64,000 bases of DNA, taken from positions 1 through 64,000 of the forward strand of contig DAHUYW010000013.1 of NCBI GenBank assembly GCA_027306915.1, in the 5' to 3' direction. Of this stretch, positions 16,015 to 24,900 are shown one piece after another. The stretch's first letter is position 1. The number at the start of each line of letters is the position of its first letter. Source of the stretch: Spirochaetales bacterium. Lineage in GTDB: Bacteria > Spirochaetota > Spirochaetia > DAHUYW01. Below the pieces are notes generated by a model. The model was not told the DNA's origin and did not search any database. It saw only the letters and a list, made by a program, of their open reading frames with translations. The position numbers were made by a program, and so were the translations under genes.

Positions 16015-17882
16015 CAGATAAGATTCTCCATGATGAAGGTGCGCCGATCGGGCGTATTCTTCCCCATGTAGAACTCAAGGGTCCCCTGGATGTTCTTGAG
16101 CGACTTCACGTTCACGGTGACCAGCCGCATGTTCTCGCCGATGAATTGGCCGAACTCGTTCGGCGAGATCTCGCCCAAGCCCTTGAAGCGGGTCACCTCG
16201 GAGCCAGCGATCTCGGAGGTGGCCAGATCGCGCTCGGGCTGGTTGTAGCAGTAGCGGGTCTCCTTCTTGTTGCGCACCCGGAAGAGGGGGGTCTCGAGGA
16301 TGTAGACCCGGCCCGCGACGACGAGCTCCTCGAAGTAGTTGAGGAAAAAGGTGAGGAGGAGGTTCCGGATGTGGAAGCCGTCGTGATCGGCATCGGTCGC
16401 AATGACGATCTTCCCGTAGCGCAGGCCTTCGATGTCGTTCTCGATTCCGAGGGCCATCATCATGTTGTAGAGCTCTTCGTTCTTGTAGAGGTCCGCCCGC
16501 CTGCGGCTGAAGACGTTCTGCGGCTTCCCGCGCAGGGAAAAGAGGGCCTGGGTGTAGACGTCTCGGCTCGAGATCATCGAGCCTGCGGCCGACTGCCCTT
16601 CGGTGATGAAGATGGTCGAGTTCTCCCCCTTTTCGCCGTCTTCATTGAGGTGGTACTTGCAGTCCTTGAGGTTGGGGATCTTCAGGGCGATCTTCTTTGC
16701 CGCCTCGCGGGCCTCCTTGCGCACCGAGTTCAGCTCCGTGCGCAGGCGCTCGTTGGCGACGATTTTCTCCTCGAGCTTCTTCGCAGCCTGAGGGTTCTTG
16801 GTGAGGAACTCCACCACCCCCGACTTCACCTCGCCGATGATCCAGTTGCGGATCTCGGTGTTGCCCAGCTTGTTCTTGGTCTGGCTCTCGAAGACCGGCT
16901 CCTTGAGCTTGATTGCGATCGCGCCGGCGAAGCCCTCGCGCACGTCCTGGCCGGAGTGGTTCGTCTGGAAGTGCTCGTTGACCGCCTTGAGTATCCCCTC
17001 CCGAAAGGCGCTCTGATGGGTCCCCCCGTCGCTCGTGAACTGGCCGTTCACGAAGGAGAAGTAGGTCTCGCCGAAGTTGTTGGTGTGGGTGAAGGCGAAC
17101 TCTATCTGCTTGCCGCGGTAGTGGCCGATCTCGTAGGTGGTCTCGTCTCCGACCTCGGCGTAGAGCAGGTCGTGCAGGCCGTTTTCCGAGGCGAACTTCT
17201 GGCCGTTGAATGCGAGCGTGAGCCCGCTGTTCAGGTAGGCGTAGTTCCACAGCCGCTGCTCGACGAACTCCACGTTGAAGAAGTACTCGCCGAAGATCTG
17301 CCGGTCGGGCTCGAACTCGACATAGGTTCCGCTCTTCTGGCCGGCGGCCGCTCCCTGCTTCTGGCTTTTTAGGACCCCGCGCTCGAAGATGGCCTCGAAG
17401 TACTTGCCGTCGCGCACCGCCACCACCCTGAACCGGGAGGAGAGGGCGTTCACCGCCTTGGTGCCCACGCCGTTTAGGCCCACCGAAAACTGGAAGACGT
17501 CGTCGTTGTACTTTGCCCCCGTGTTGATGATGGAAACCGCCTCGATCACCTTGCCAAGCGGGATCCCTCGACCGTGGTCGCGCACCTTGACGACATCGCC
17601 CTTTATCTCGATATCGATCCTTGTGCCATAGCCCATGATGAACTCGTCCACCGAGTTGTCGATGACCTCTTTCAGGAGCACGTAGATCCCATCGTTGAGA
17701 TTGGAGCCGTCCCCGAGACGCCCGATGTACATCCCGGTTCGCAGGCGGATGTGCTCGAGCGAGCTCAAGGTCTTTATCTTGCTCTCGTCATAGACCGACG
17801 AGCGCCGCGCGCCCCCCTTTCCCGGCGCGCTCTCCTGTCGTGCGACCTCATTCGATACCGATCGCGCAGTGTTGCTCTTCAT
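16014..17882 (-). CDS. parE: DNA topoisomerase IV subunit B
   Basis: The 622-aa GHKL ATPase subunit has EVIDNSVDEF, DHGRGIPLGK, GLNGVGTKAVNALS for ATP binding, then the TOPRIM motifs ITEGQSAAGS and ATDADHDGFHI. It ends with the RFKGLGEISPNEFGQFI and RRTFIMENLI blocks. The N-terminal 35 residues are a variable extension. It partners ParC, which follows with a one-base overlap. Its start codon overlaps the bpt stop through ATGA (17879-17882). No separate promoter is visible, so expression probably depends on the upstream corA-bpt transcript or on a promoter within bpt. Confidence 0.92.
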   Translation of the reverse strand: MKSNTARSVSNEVARQESAPGKGGARRSSVYDESKIKTLSSLEHIRLRTGMYIGRLGDGSNLNDGIYVLLKEVIDNSVDEFIMGYGTRIDIEIKGDVVKVRDHGRGIPLGKVIEAVSIINTGAKYNDDVFQFSVGLNGVGTKAVNALSSRFRVVAVRDGKYFEAIFERGVLKSQKQGAAAGQKSGTYVEFEPDRQIFGEYFFNVEFVEQRLWNYAYLNSGLTLAFNGQKFASENGLHDLLYAEVGDETTYEIGHYRGKQIEFAFTHTNNFGETYFSFVNGQFTSDGGTHQSAFREGILKAVNEHFQTNHSGQDVREGFAGAIAIKLKEPVFESQTKNKLGNTEIRNWIIGEVKSGVVEFLTKNPQAAKKLEEKIVANERLRTELNSVRKEAREAAKKIALKIPNLKDCKYHLNEDGEKGENSTIFITEGQSAAGSMISSRDVYTQALFSLRGKPQNVFSRRRADLYKNEELYNMMMALGIENDIEGLRYGKIVIATDADHDGFHIRNLLLTFFLNYFEELVVAGRVYILETPLFRVRNKKETRYCYNQPERDLATSEIAGSEVTRFKGLGEISPNEFGQFIGENMRLVTVNVKSLKNIQGTLEFYMGKNTPDRRTFIMENLI

Positions 17883-18652
17883 GGCACCTCACCCCGCAGC
17901 CGATGCCGGGGCAAAAACTCTAATTTATCAATATTATTATCCCCAAAAACGCCGCGCGAATCAAGCCAATCGACCCACCGCCCCTCCTCCAGCAGGATCT
18001 GGTTGGGACGGAAGCGCGCCTTGTAGCTCATATGCCGATTTTCGGCGACGTAGAAGCCGAGATAGAGGTTCGCGAGCCCCCGCTGCTGGCCGATTTCTAT
18101 CTCCTTGCAGATGGCGAGGCTCCCGAGGCTTTCCCTTCTGAAGCTGTCGTCGTAGTAACAGTAGACCGCCGAGATCGAGCGCTGGGTGATATCGAGGTGC
18201 GAGACTGCAATCAGCCGGCGACCGTCGTGTATCGACAGCTGATAGGCCCACGGGAAGGCACGAAAAAAGCTTTCGACGAACTCCCGGTAGCTCTCCGAAG
18301 TCTGCCCCTCGAAGCGTTTCTTGTGAGAGAGGAAGAGCTCATAGGCCTCGCGGCTGGGATGGGGGCGCTCCAGCTTGATCGAGAAACGGGCGCTTCGCCC
18401 GAGGATGCGCCGTTCGCCGCGCGTGAATTGTCGGCCCGCAAGCGGGATGCGGATAGGCAGACACTGGTGGCACAGGCGGCAGATCGGCCGGTAGAAATAG
18501 GCGCCGAAGTGGCGGTAGCCCGTCTCGAGGAGAGCGTCGAGGTCCTCGGGAGCGAGCGATTCGGCCATGAAGTGCTCCATGGTCGCAGTCCTGTCGGCCA
18601 AGTAAGGACATGCATCGCTCGCCTCCGGCATCAGGTAGCCGACGATGCTCAT
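17879..18652 (-). CDS. bpt: Bpt-type aminoacyl-tRNA-protein transferase
   Basis: The 257-aa protein matches the bacterial ATE1-like leucyl (Bpt) transferases of the N-end rule pathway. Conserved blocks are CPYLADRTATMEHF, GYRHFGAYFYRPIC followed by a CxxC-type RLCHQCLPIRIP, and C-terminal NLYLGFYVAENRHMSYKARF. It adds an amino acid from a tRNA to the N-terminus of substrate proteins, marking them for ClpS/ClpAP. The start lies one base after the corA stop, and its own stop overlaps parE, so it sits in a tightly coupled operon with genes of unrelated function. Confidence 0.87.
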   Translation of the reverse strand: MSIVGYLMPEASDACPYLADRTATMEHFMAESLAPEDLDALLETGYRHFGAYFYRPICRLCHQCLPIRIPLAGRQFTRGERRILGRSARFSIKLERPHPSREAYELFLSHKKRFEGQTSESYREFVESFFRAFPWAYQLSIHDGRRLIAVSHLDITQRSISAVYCYYDDSFRRESLGSLAICKEIEIGQQRGLANLYLGFYVAENRHMSYKARFRPNQILLEEGRWVDWLDSRGVFGDNNIDKLEFLPRHRLRGEVP

Positions 18653-18653
18653 C

Positions 18654-19727
18654 TCACAGCCACTTTTTTCGCTTGAAGTAGATGATCATGCCGATCGTGA
18701 CTCCGGCCATGAGACCGAGCACGGCAGGATAGCCCCACCGCAGCGACAGCTCCGGCATGTAGTGGAAGTTCATCCCGTAGAGGCTCGCGATGAAGGAGAG
18801 CGGCATGAAGATGGTCGCTATGATCGTCAGTACCTTCATGACCGCATTCAAGTTCTTGCTGAGCGACGAAATCTGCAGGTTGAGCAGCCCCGCGAGCATG
18901 TCGCGCAGGAGATCGACGGTGTCGGCGACTTCGAGAAGATGGTCGTAGACGTCCCGAAAGTAGTGATAGGTCGCCTGTGCGACGAGCGGATACTCCTCCT
19001 TGAGGATCTCGAGCACGATCTCGCGCAGGGGCCACACCGCGCGGCGGACAAGGGCGACCAGCCCGACGAGGCGCTGGATTTCCGTGACCGGCTGCGCCGA
19101 TGCCTCGCCGACCATCCTGTTCTCCACCCCGTCGACCGCCTCCTCCAGCTGCTCGAGGACGAGGAAGTAATGGTCGACGACCGCGTCGAGGAGCGAATAG
19201 GCGAGATAGTCGGCGCCTTCGCTTCGGATGCGCCCCTTGCCCGACCGGATTCGCTCCCGGACCACCCCGAACACATCCCCCTCGCGCTCCTCCTGGAAGG
19301 AGACGACCCAGCTCTTGCCGACGAGCAGGCTCACCTGCTCCGAGCTTATCTCGCCGCGTGCCTTGTCCCAGCGCAGCATCTTGCAGGAGAGGAAGAGGAA
19401 TCCGCCGTAATTCTCGATCTTCGGTCGAAGATCGGGATTTTGGATGTCCTCGAGAGCGAGAGGGTGGATGCCGAGCCCCGCCCCTATTTGCTCGAGAAGG
19501 TGCGACTCACGAATGCCGTCGATGTTGAGCCAGGAGCGAGTCGCGGGGTCCTCGAGGGCGTGAAAATCAATATCGCCGTCAATGAAGGTCTCTCGGCAAC
19601 TGCTGCCGTCATAGCTGAAGAGGGCCTTACGGACCGGAGCGACGGCTCCGGGTGAGGAGGGGATCAAGCTCCCGGGAGGCTCGCCTACCCGCTTCGCGCG
19701 CTTTCGCTTGAGGAGGGGGGTGACCAT
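18654..19727 (-). CDS. corA: CorA-family magnesium/cobalt transporter
   Basis: The 357-aa protein has a large soluble N-terminal domain and two C-terminal transmembrane helices. The signature YGMNF follows the first helix (LTIIATIFMPLSFIASLYGM) and the protein ends in a basic KRKKWL tail. CorA forms pentameric channels gated by intracellular Mg2+. AAGGAGC precedes ATG 19727. It is the first gene of the corA-bpt-parE-parC string. The next cluster upstream (20-23.7 kb, same strand) also concerns divalent metal transport. Confidence 0.93.
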   Translation of the reverse strand: MVTPLLKRKRAKRVGEPPGSLIPSSPGAVAPVRKALFSYDGSSCRETFIDGDIDFHALEDPATRSWLNIDGIRESHLLEQIGAGLGIHPLALEDIQNPDLRPKIENYGGFLFLSCKMLRWDKARGEISSEQVSLLVGKSWVVSFQEEREGDVFGVVRERIRSGKGRIRSEGADYLAYSLLDAVVDHYFLVLEQLEEAVDGVENRMVGEASAQPVTEIQRLVGLVALVRRAVWPLREIVLEILKEEYPLVAQATYHYFRDVYDHLLEVADTVDLLRDMLAGLLNLQISSLSKNLNAVMKVLTIIATIFMPLSFIASLYGMNFHYMPELSLRWGYPAVLGLMAGVTIGMIIYFKRKKWL

Positions 19728-19790
19728 GCTCCTTCTTAATCCTATGGAGCCTCCCTGGTCAAGGGCGGCCCGGGCACCGGGCCCTGCCGG

Positions 19791-20983
19791 CTACGGCGTT
19801 TCGGTATGCCCGGCCATCGCCGGCGAGGGGTCGGCAAGCACCCCGTCGTCGAAGTACATGTAGTCGATTTTTCCCGCCGTGTAGCCCACGAGTTCCCCAC
19901 GCTTCACGACGTCGCCGGTCTGGACCAACGAGCGGGTGAGGCCGAGAAAACGACGGTCTGGTTCGTGTGGCGGTTGGTCACCTGGATGCGCAGACCAAGG
20001 AGCGTACCCCGCAGCAGGCGGAGCTCGCCGGTGAGCGTGCTGTAGACCGCGGCCTGCTCCCGAGGGTGCCCGGGGAGCGTGCTGTAGACGCCGGCCTGGC
20101 CGGCCGGAAGCAGCTCGATCGAGGCGATGTCGGGATCTTGAGCGCGCATCTGTGCGAAGCTCTGGATCAATCGGTAGGGCACCCGCAGCGGCGAGCCCTG
20201 CGGATAGGCCGCCGGATAGGTTTTCGGCGTCTCGTCGATCCAGCCGAGACCGAACTCGGTGCGAATCCATTCGGCCGCGTTTATGTCGTTCTTCCAGTCC
20301 AGCCCGTGGTGCCAGCGCGAGGTGATGGCAAAGTGAAGGTGGCGCTCGAGATACTGCGCCCAGCGCCCCGTCCGTCCCACCATGCCGAGGATCTCGCCTG
20401 CGTGAACCCGCACGGGTGCGCTGACCCAGGTCGTCTTGAGGTGGGCGTAGTAGTACTCGCGCCGATCGCTTCCCCGCAGGACCAACGCCGTGCCGCCGAG
20501 CTCGTTGTCCGCGCGGCTCACGATCCCCGCGGTCACCGCCACCACCGGGGAGCGCTCGAAGGCGCGAAAGGCGGCCGAGCCCGCCGAGAGACTGGGGCTT
20601 GCCAGGATATCGACCGCGTTGCCGCCGTTCCAATGGTGGTGGGACCACGCCATCGCGCCGATGTCCCCCGCAAGCGGAAAGGCGTACCTGCCGTTTGCCG
20701 AGAAGAGAACGGTGCGGGAGGGGGTTGAATCGGCGGGCGCCTTCACGGCGCCGGAGGCCGCTGCCGGCGCCGGCGGGCGAGCCGCCGTCGCGGCCTGTTC
20801 GGCGGGCGCAGCGCCGGGCGACGCGGCGCCTCTCGCGCCGCCGCTTCCCTCGCCCAGGACCGCCGCCGCAGCGAGGGAGACCATCAGGATCGCCGCGGCC
20901 GGACGATGGAGCTGACCCCGAAACCTCATGCCGAGAATTTCGGTGCAAGAGGCTCGCCGGATTAGGCGGTTGAGGCGTCTCAC
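19791..20983 (-). pseudogene. M23-type metallopeptidase gene, apparently frameshifted near its 3' end
   Basis: The frame from GTG 20983 encodes a signal anchor (about residues 30-45) and a LytM/M23 domain with HHHWNGGNAVDI and HLHFAI, the zinc-ligand motifs of cell-wall endopeptidases. The start shares GTGA with the upstream gene's stop. The frame ends at 19904, but the protein seems to continue in another frame (LVQTGDVVKRGELVGYTAGK) to a stop at 19791. One extra base in the AAAA run at 19947-19950 would join the two parts. This is either a real frameshift or a sequencing error in a homopolymer. Confidence 0.7.
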
Positions 20984-22269
20984 GCGACAAACCGGTGCTT
21001 GAGCCCCATCACGTCCTTGTAGACGATCACTCCGAGCACCTTTCGTTCCTCGTCGAGCACAGGGAGGGCCCGGAAATCGTAGCGGGTGAAGAGATCGTAG
21101 GCATCGCGGAGGGTGCTCTCCGGCTCGAGGCTCACCACCGACTCCGTCATGATCTCCGAGAGGGGAACCGAGGCGTCGCTCATAAGGATCTCTTTGATGT
21201 CGACGACCCCCGAGAGATGACCCGAGGGGTCGGTGACGTAGATGTACATCGCAACGTCCTTCCCCTTCGCAATCTCGGCGTAGCGAGCGACGACCTCCCC
21301 CGCGCTGGTTTGCGGCGGCAGGGCGATGTAGCGCCCGGTGGCGTAGTGCAGGATCGACTCCTCCTGCTTGTCGAGGATCGCCTGGACCTGCTCGCGGCGC
21401 TGCGCGGCGAAGCGCGCCATGATGTCGCGCTTGTCGTCGAAGGGCAGGATCGCGAGGACGTCCGCCGCCTGGGCGGGAGTCATGAGGTCGAGAAGCCGGA
21501 CCACGGTGGCGTCGTCGAGGGTCGAGATGAGCTGGCGCTGCACGCTCGGATCGATCTCCTCGAGGGTATCGGAAGCCTCCTCCGTGCCGAGCTGGCTGAA
21601 GAGGGCGGTCCGCTGGGATTCATCGAGCTCCTCGAGAATGTCGGCGAGGTCGACTGCGGGAATGTCGTTGATCTGCTCCTTCAGGGCCTTGAGGCGAATG
21701 TCGCCCTTGAAGCTTCCGATGGTTTCCGGGAGCGGTTGGATGTAGGACCAGGAAACCGAATCGTCCTCCATGTTGAAGAGGTTGGCGATCCACTCCAGGC
21801 CAAGGCGCCGCAGGGCGGCACGCCGGCCGAACTCGACGTCGCTTACCCAGATCTTGCGGGTCGCTTGGACCCAAAGGAGGCGGACATCGAAGACCACCGA
21901 GACCTCGCGCCCCTCCAGGTCGATCACCTTCTTGTCGAGGACATAATCGCGCAGGAAGAGCGCTCCCTTGGGGCTGGGCCCTGCGTAGTCGGCGAGCGAT
22001 CCCCCGTCCACGACGATCCGATCGTGACCGAGGCGCGCCACCCGCTCGCTCGGGATCACCAGGTCCTCGGCGCCGAAGCGGCGCTTCACGACGATGTGGG
22101 TCACGTGCGGGAGGGGGCTGATCTCTTGGGTCACGAAATCGCGCAGCTTCCCGATCCGTCGCTCCCGGAGATAGACCGGCGCCTCGGAGAGCTCGCTCAA
22201 GAGGAACTTGGTGCCGGCCCCGAACTGCCGAGCTCCCCGTCCGTTTGCGAAATTGGCTGCAACGTCCAT
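20980..22269 (-). CDS. Soluble PRC-barrel + MgtE-N + CBS-pair protein
   Basis: The 429-aa protein resembles the cytosolic part of the MgtE magnesium channel without the membrane domain. Residues 15-190 hold two PRC-barrel-like segments (RIGKLRDFVTQ, then KKVIDLEGREVSVVFDVRLL). Residues 215-305 form the MgtE-N helical superhelix (VDLADILEELDESQRTALFSQL). The end is a CBS pair with VSLEPESTLRDAYDLFTRYD. In MgtE these domains bind Mg2+ and gate the pore. The upstream NRAMP-like transporter suggests it acts as a separate metal sensor for that permease; this is inference. ATG 22269 follows GAGGTGAG; a GTG at 22278 is also in frame. Confidence 0.85.
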   Translation of the reverse strand: MDVAANFANGRGARQFGAGTKFLLSELSEAPVYLRERRIGKLRDFVTQEISPLPHVTHIVVKRRFGAEDLVIPSERVARLGHDRIVVDGGSLADYAGPSPKGALFLRDYVLDKKVIDLEGREVSVVFDVRLLWVQATRKIWVSDVEFGRRAALRRLGLEWIANLFNMEDDSVSWSYIQPLPETIGSFKGDIRLKALKEQINDIPAVDLADILEELDESQRTALFSQLGTEEASDTLEEIDPSVQRQLISTLDDATVVRLLDLMTPAQAADVLAILPFDDKRDIMARFAAQRREQVQAILDKQEESILHYATGRYIALPPQTSAGEVVARYAEIAKGKDVAMYIYVTDPSGHLSGVVDIKEILMSDASVPLSEIMTESVVSLEPESTLRDAYDLFTRYDFRALPVLDEERKVLGVIVYKDVMGLKHRFVA

Positions 22270-22279
22270 TTTTCTCACC

Positions 22280-22453
22280 TCACACCAGGGTGACGAACTT
22301 CACGACGAGCAGCGCGAGCAGCACGATAAGGTAGATTCGAAGCGCCACAAGCGCGAGCTTGACCGCCGGGGTCATCTGGATTTTCGGATGGGCGTAACGC
22401 CGATTTATCTCAGCGAACTTGCCAAGGCTTGTTTTTTCGTTTGTGCGAGCCAT
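22280..22453 (-). CDS. 57-aa single-span membrane protein between NRAMP and MgtE-like genes
   Basis: This short gene is preceded by a strong GGAGGTGAAGA before ATG 22453. It encodes MARTNEKTSLGKFAEINRRY, then a basic/polar stretch and one hydrophobic helix (LALVALRIYLIVLLALLVVK) at the very C-terminus. Charges predict the N-terminus inside. I recognise no family. Its position exactly between the transporter and the soluble MgtE-like protein, with gaps of 14 and 10 bases, suggests a small subunit or regulator of the transporter. Confidence 0.75.
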   Translation of the reverse strand: MARTNEKTSLGKFAEINRRYAHPKIQMTPAVKLALVALRIYLIVLLALLVVKFVTLV

Positions 22454-22467
22454 TCTTCACCTCCGCT

Positions 22468-23745
22468 TCAGGTCGACGGAAAGAGACCGGGGAAAATCGC
22501 GCTTATCGCGTAGAGAGTCGAGAGCACGATGATCACGACGACGATCACCGTCACGATGACGTTCTGCAGCCGCGTGTTTCGAAAGCGCTCACTCATGAGA
22601 TTCTTGTCGTTCAGGAGCAGCACCAGAAAGACCAGAGCCGCCGGCAAAAGGGTCACGGCAACGACTTGAACGAACAGGGTGATGAGGACGAGCGGAGCCT
22701 TGGGGATGAGCACGACGCCCGCCGCGGTGATCAGGGCCGCCACGTAGATCACGTAGAACCAGGGCCGCTCGCGCACCTTCCGGTTCAGGGAGTGCGCCCA
22801 CCCGAAGACCTCGCCGAAGGCCCACGAGGAGGCAAGCGAGATGCAGATCGCTCCAAGGAGTCCCGCGTCGAAGAGACCGATCGCCAGAAGGGTCCCCATG
22901 AGGCGGCTTTCGTGCATGAGGCTCGCCGAGGCCTGCGCCGCGGACTCGATGGCCTGCCCTTTCAGCGCCGTGCCGGTGGTGATCACGATGAAGATCGCGA
23001 CGAGCACGGTCGCCACCGAGCCGACTAGGGTGTCGACCTTTCCCCAGCGGATGTCCTTCTCCTGCAGGCCCTTGTCGACGACGGAGCTCTGCTGGAAGAA
23101 GATCATCCAGGGGGCAATAGTGGTCCAGATGTTGGCCATGAGGAAAAAGAAGATGCCGTTGGAGAAGCCGCCGGGGAGGTTCGGGATGAGCCCGTTCGCC
23201 GCGACGACGTGAAAGTCGGGCTTCACCAGGAAGGCAAGGGGGATGTAGATCAGGTTGAGGGCGCAGAAGAACAGCGCAAGCTTCTCCCAGGTCCAGTAGC
23301 GCCCCTGAAGAACCATGAAGGTCATGAGCAGGATCACTCCCACACAGGTCAAAAGCGGCGGGACCCCGAAGATGGCGAGGGCGGAGGTCATCCCGACGAA
23401 CTCGGTGACGAGGGTGAGCCAGTCGGTGATGAGGAGATCGAAGAGCGAGAACCATCCCCAGAAGGGTCCGAAGGCGCTGAAGATCGCCTCAGCATGGCCG
23501 TGCTTGGTCACCGCGCCCAGACGCACGGTCATCTCCTGCACGAAATAGGCGACCGGAAGCAGGATGACGAGGAACCAGATGAGGTTGTAGCCGTACTGGG
23601 CGCCGGTGGCCGCGTAGGTGGTGATTCCTCCCGCGTCGTTGTCCGCGACCATCACGATGATGCCCGGACCTGCGAGCACCAGGAAGAGCCTCAGAGCCTT
23701 CCCTGCGCGACGGGAGCCGTAATAGAGCTTGGAAAAGATGTTCAC
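22468..23745 (-). CDS. Divergent NRAMP-family divalent metal transporter
   Basis: The 425-aa protein has about 11 transmembrane helices in the SLC11/NRAMP order. In TM1 the canonical DPGN is replaced by DAGG (VMVADNDAGGITTYAATGAQ). In TM6 the canonical MPH is replaced by APW (IWTTIAPWMIFFQQSSVV). The lost Met normally disfavours Mg2+ and Ca2+; its absence is a trait of NRAMP-related magnesium transporters. The substrate may thus be Mg2+ rather than Mn2+/Fe2+, which fits the MgtE-like neighbour and nearby corA. This is inference. GGCGGAGG precedes ATG 23745, directly after an RNA structure (23759-23810). Confidence 0.87.
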   Translation of the reverse strand: MNIFSKLYYGSRRAGKALRLFLVLAGPGIIVMVADNDAGGITTYAATGAQYGYNLIWFLVILLPVAYFVQEMTVRLGAVTKHGHAEAIFSAFGPFWGWFSLFDLLITDWLTLVTEFVGMTSALAIFGVPPLLTCVGVILLMTFMVLQGRYWTWEKLALFFCALNLIYIPLAFLVKPDFHVVAANGLIPNLPGGFSNGIFFFLMANIWTTIAPWMIFFQQSSVVDKGLQEKDIRWGKVDTLVGSVATVLVAIFIVITTGTALKGQAIESAAQASASLMHESRLMGTLLAIGLFDAGLLGAICISLASSWAFGEVFGWAHSLNRKVRERPWFYVIYVAALITAAGVVLIPKAPLVLITLFVQVVAVTLLPAALVFLVLLLNDKNLMSERFRNTRLQNVIVTVIVVVIIVLSTLYAISAIFPGLFPST

Positions 23746-23758
23746 GATGGCGCCTCCG

Positions 23759-23810
23759 CCGAGAGAGATTCAAGACAACCGAGCGTTGTCCGTTTCGCGC
23801 GGTCTCTCGG
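23759..23810 (-). promoter_or_regulatory. Nested stem-loop in the leader of the NRAMP-like gene
   Basis: Perfect 8-bp arms CCGAGAGA (23759-23766) and TCTCTCGG (23803-23810) enclose a second hairpin, GACAAC (23774-23779) with GTTGTC (23785-23790) around a 5-base loop. In the minus-strand RNA the structure ends immediately before the GGCGGAGG ribosome-binding site. It could control translation of the transporter. No known metal-riboswitch core was recognised. Confidence 0.5.
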
Positions 23811-24070
23811 GTCGGGGGCTCCTGACAAGCTACAGGGTGAGGAGTCCTCCTACGCGGCAGGACCAGCACAGGACCGGGAGTTCCGCTTTCTTCCCTGGCG
23901 CGCTGCTCAATGCGCCTGGGTGCGTCGGGCAACTATGAGAGCCGGACGAATCCAACGGGTCCTCCTTCGATCTCGGAGAAGCTCGGCGCCCCTGCAGGCG
24001 CCTTTGCGTGCAAAGACTATAGCGATTTCGCTTGCGCGTGTAAAGCTCAGGCGCAGACGAAGCATGCGCC
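23811..24070. other. Intergenic region without a supported gene
   Basis: Together with the leader structure, 23746-24070 is 325 bases without a gene. It holds the rest of the NRAMP leader and the DNA downstream of the lipoprotein gene that ends at 24071. I see no promoter hexamers of good quality and no convincing short reading frame with a ribosome-binding site. Confidence 0.5.
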
Positions 24071-24886
24071 CTACTGGAAGGTAACCTCGTAGTCGATCGG
24101 CTGCTCCAGCGTGAGGAGCCGAAGGAGGGGCAGCGTGAACACGACGGTGTTCCCCTGCACCGATCCGCCCAGCTGCGAGACGATCCGACCCTCCACGGTC
24201 AGGGTGACGCGGATCGTTGAAGCGCGGACGACCGCGCCCACGGTGGAGCCCTTGGGGGAGTAGTCGCCGAAGGCATATTCGAGAAGCTCGAGCTCCTGGG
24301 CCTCGGTAACCCGGCTCGTCCCCTTCGGGATCAAGGCGAGGAGGAGGGGGTTATCCCGCAACGGCGGCAGCGAGGTAAGCGCCTGCAGGTTCTCCCGGTC
24401 GAGGTGGAATCGAATCGTGGTGGATCCGTTCGCCGAGGTGAGCGCGACGGGATTGTGGGACGTAGCGGCCTGCGGACCTCCGAGGAGCGCGCGCAGAGAG
24501 CGGAAGGCGAATCGCAGCGTCAGGCTTCCATCGCTCGGCGACCGCACGACGAGCCCGCTCACGCCGGGAAGCTGGCCGAACGCGGTGCGAATGCGCTCGA
24601 GGTCGAAGATCGGAGGGGCGCCCGTCGCGGCTCCGCTGGCGCTGTTGTCGTCCGCGTCGCCCATGCTTGCCATGAGATCGTGCAGGTAGGAAACGAGCAT
24701 GGGAGCGAGAGTCACCTCGACGTCGGCGGTTCCGGAGCCGTCGGCGGCGACGGTCAGGCGCTGGCTTTCGGAGCAGGAGGCAAGGAGGAACAGCGCCGCG
24801 CACGCCGCCAAGGCTATGCCCGGCTTGAGAAATGCCGCCGCACGCCGGCGTCGCACGAAAAGGTTTTCGGTCCGGTGGTCGTTCAT
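24071..24886 (-). CDS. Hypothetical lipoprotein
   Basis: The 271-aa protein has a lipoprotein signal: an Arg-rich start (VRRRRAAAFLKPGIALAACA) and a lipobox LLASC near residue 38. The mature part begins SESQRLTVAADGSGTADVEV, a strand-rich pattern seen in many small surface lipoproteins. It has no catalytic motif that I recognise and ends LEQPIDYEVTFQ. ATG 24886 has no close ribosome-binding site; GGGAGA lies 14 bases upstream inside a palindrome (24901-24914). GTG at 24856 is an alternative start that would shorten the signal. Function unknown. Confidence 0.65.
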   Translation of the reverse strand: MNDHRTENLFVRRRRAAAFLKPGIALAACAALFLLASCSESQRLTVAADGSGTADVEVTLAPMLVSYLHDLMASMGDADDNSASGAATGAPPIFDLERIRTAFGQLPGVSGLVVRSPSDGSLTLRFAFRSLRALLGGPQAATSHNPVALTSANGSTTIRFHLDRENLQALTSLPPLRDNPLLLALIPKGTSRVTEAQELELLEYAFGDYSPKGSTVGAVVRASTIRVTLTVEGRIVSQLGGSVQGNTVVFTLPLLRLLTLEQPIDYEVTFQ

Positions 24887-24900
24887 CTCGAATGAATCTA

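Noticed and set aside
14359..17372. Long plus-strand open frames opposite parC and parE
   Set aside because: They are mirror frames created by high GC and biased codon use. Their translations are repetitive in Leu, Asp, Glu and Val and match no family, while the minus-strand genes carry all conserved motifs.
23746..24000. M-box or yybP-ykoY-type metal riboswitch before the NRAMP-like gene
   Set aside because: I looked for the conserved core sequences and did not find them; only the nested hairpin at 23759-23810 is supported.
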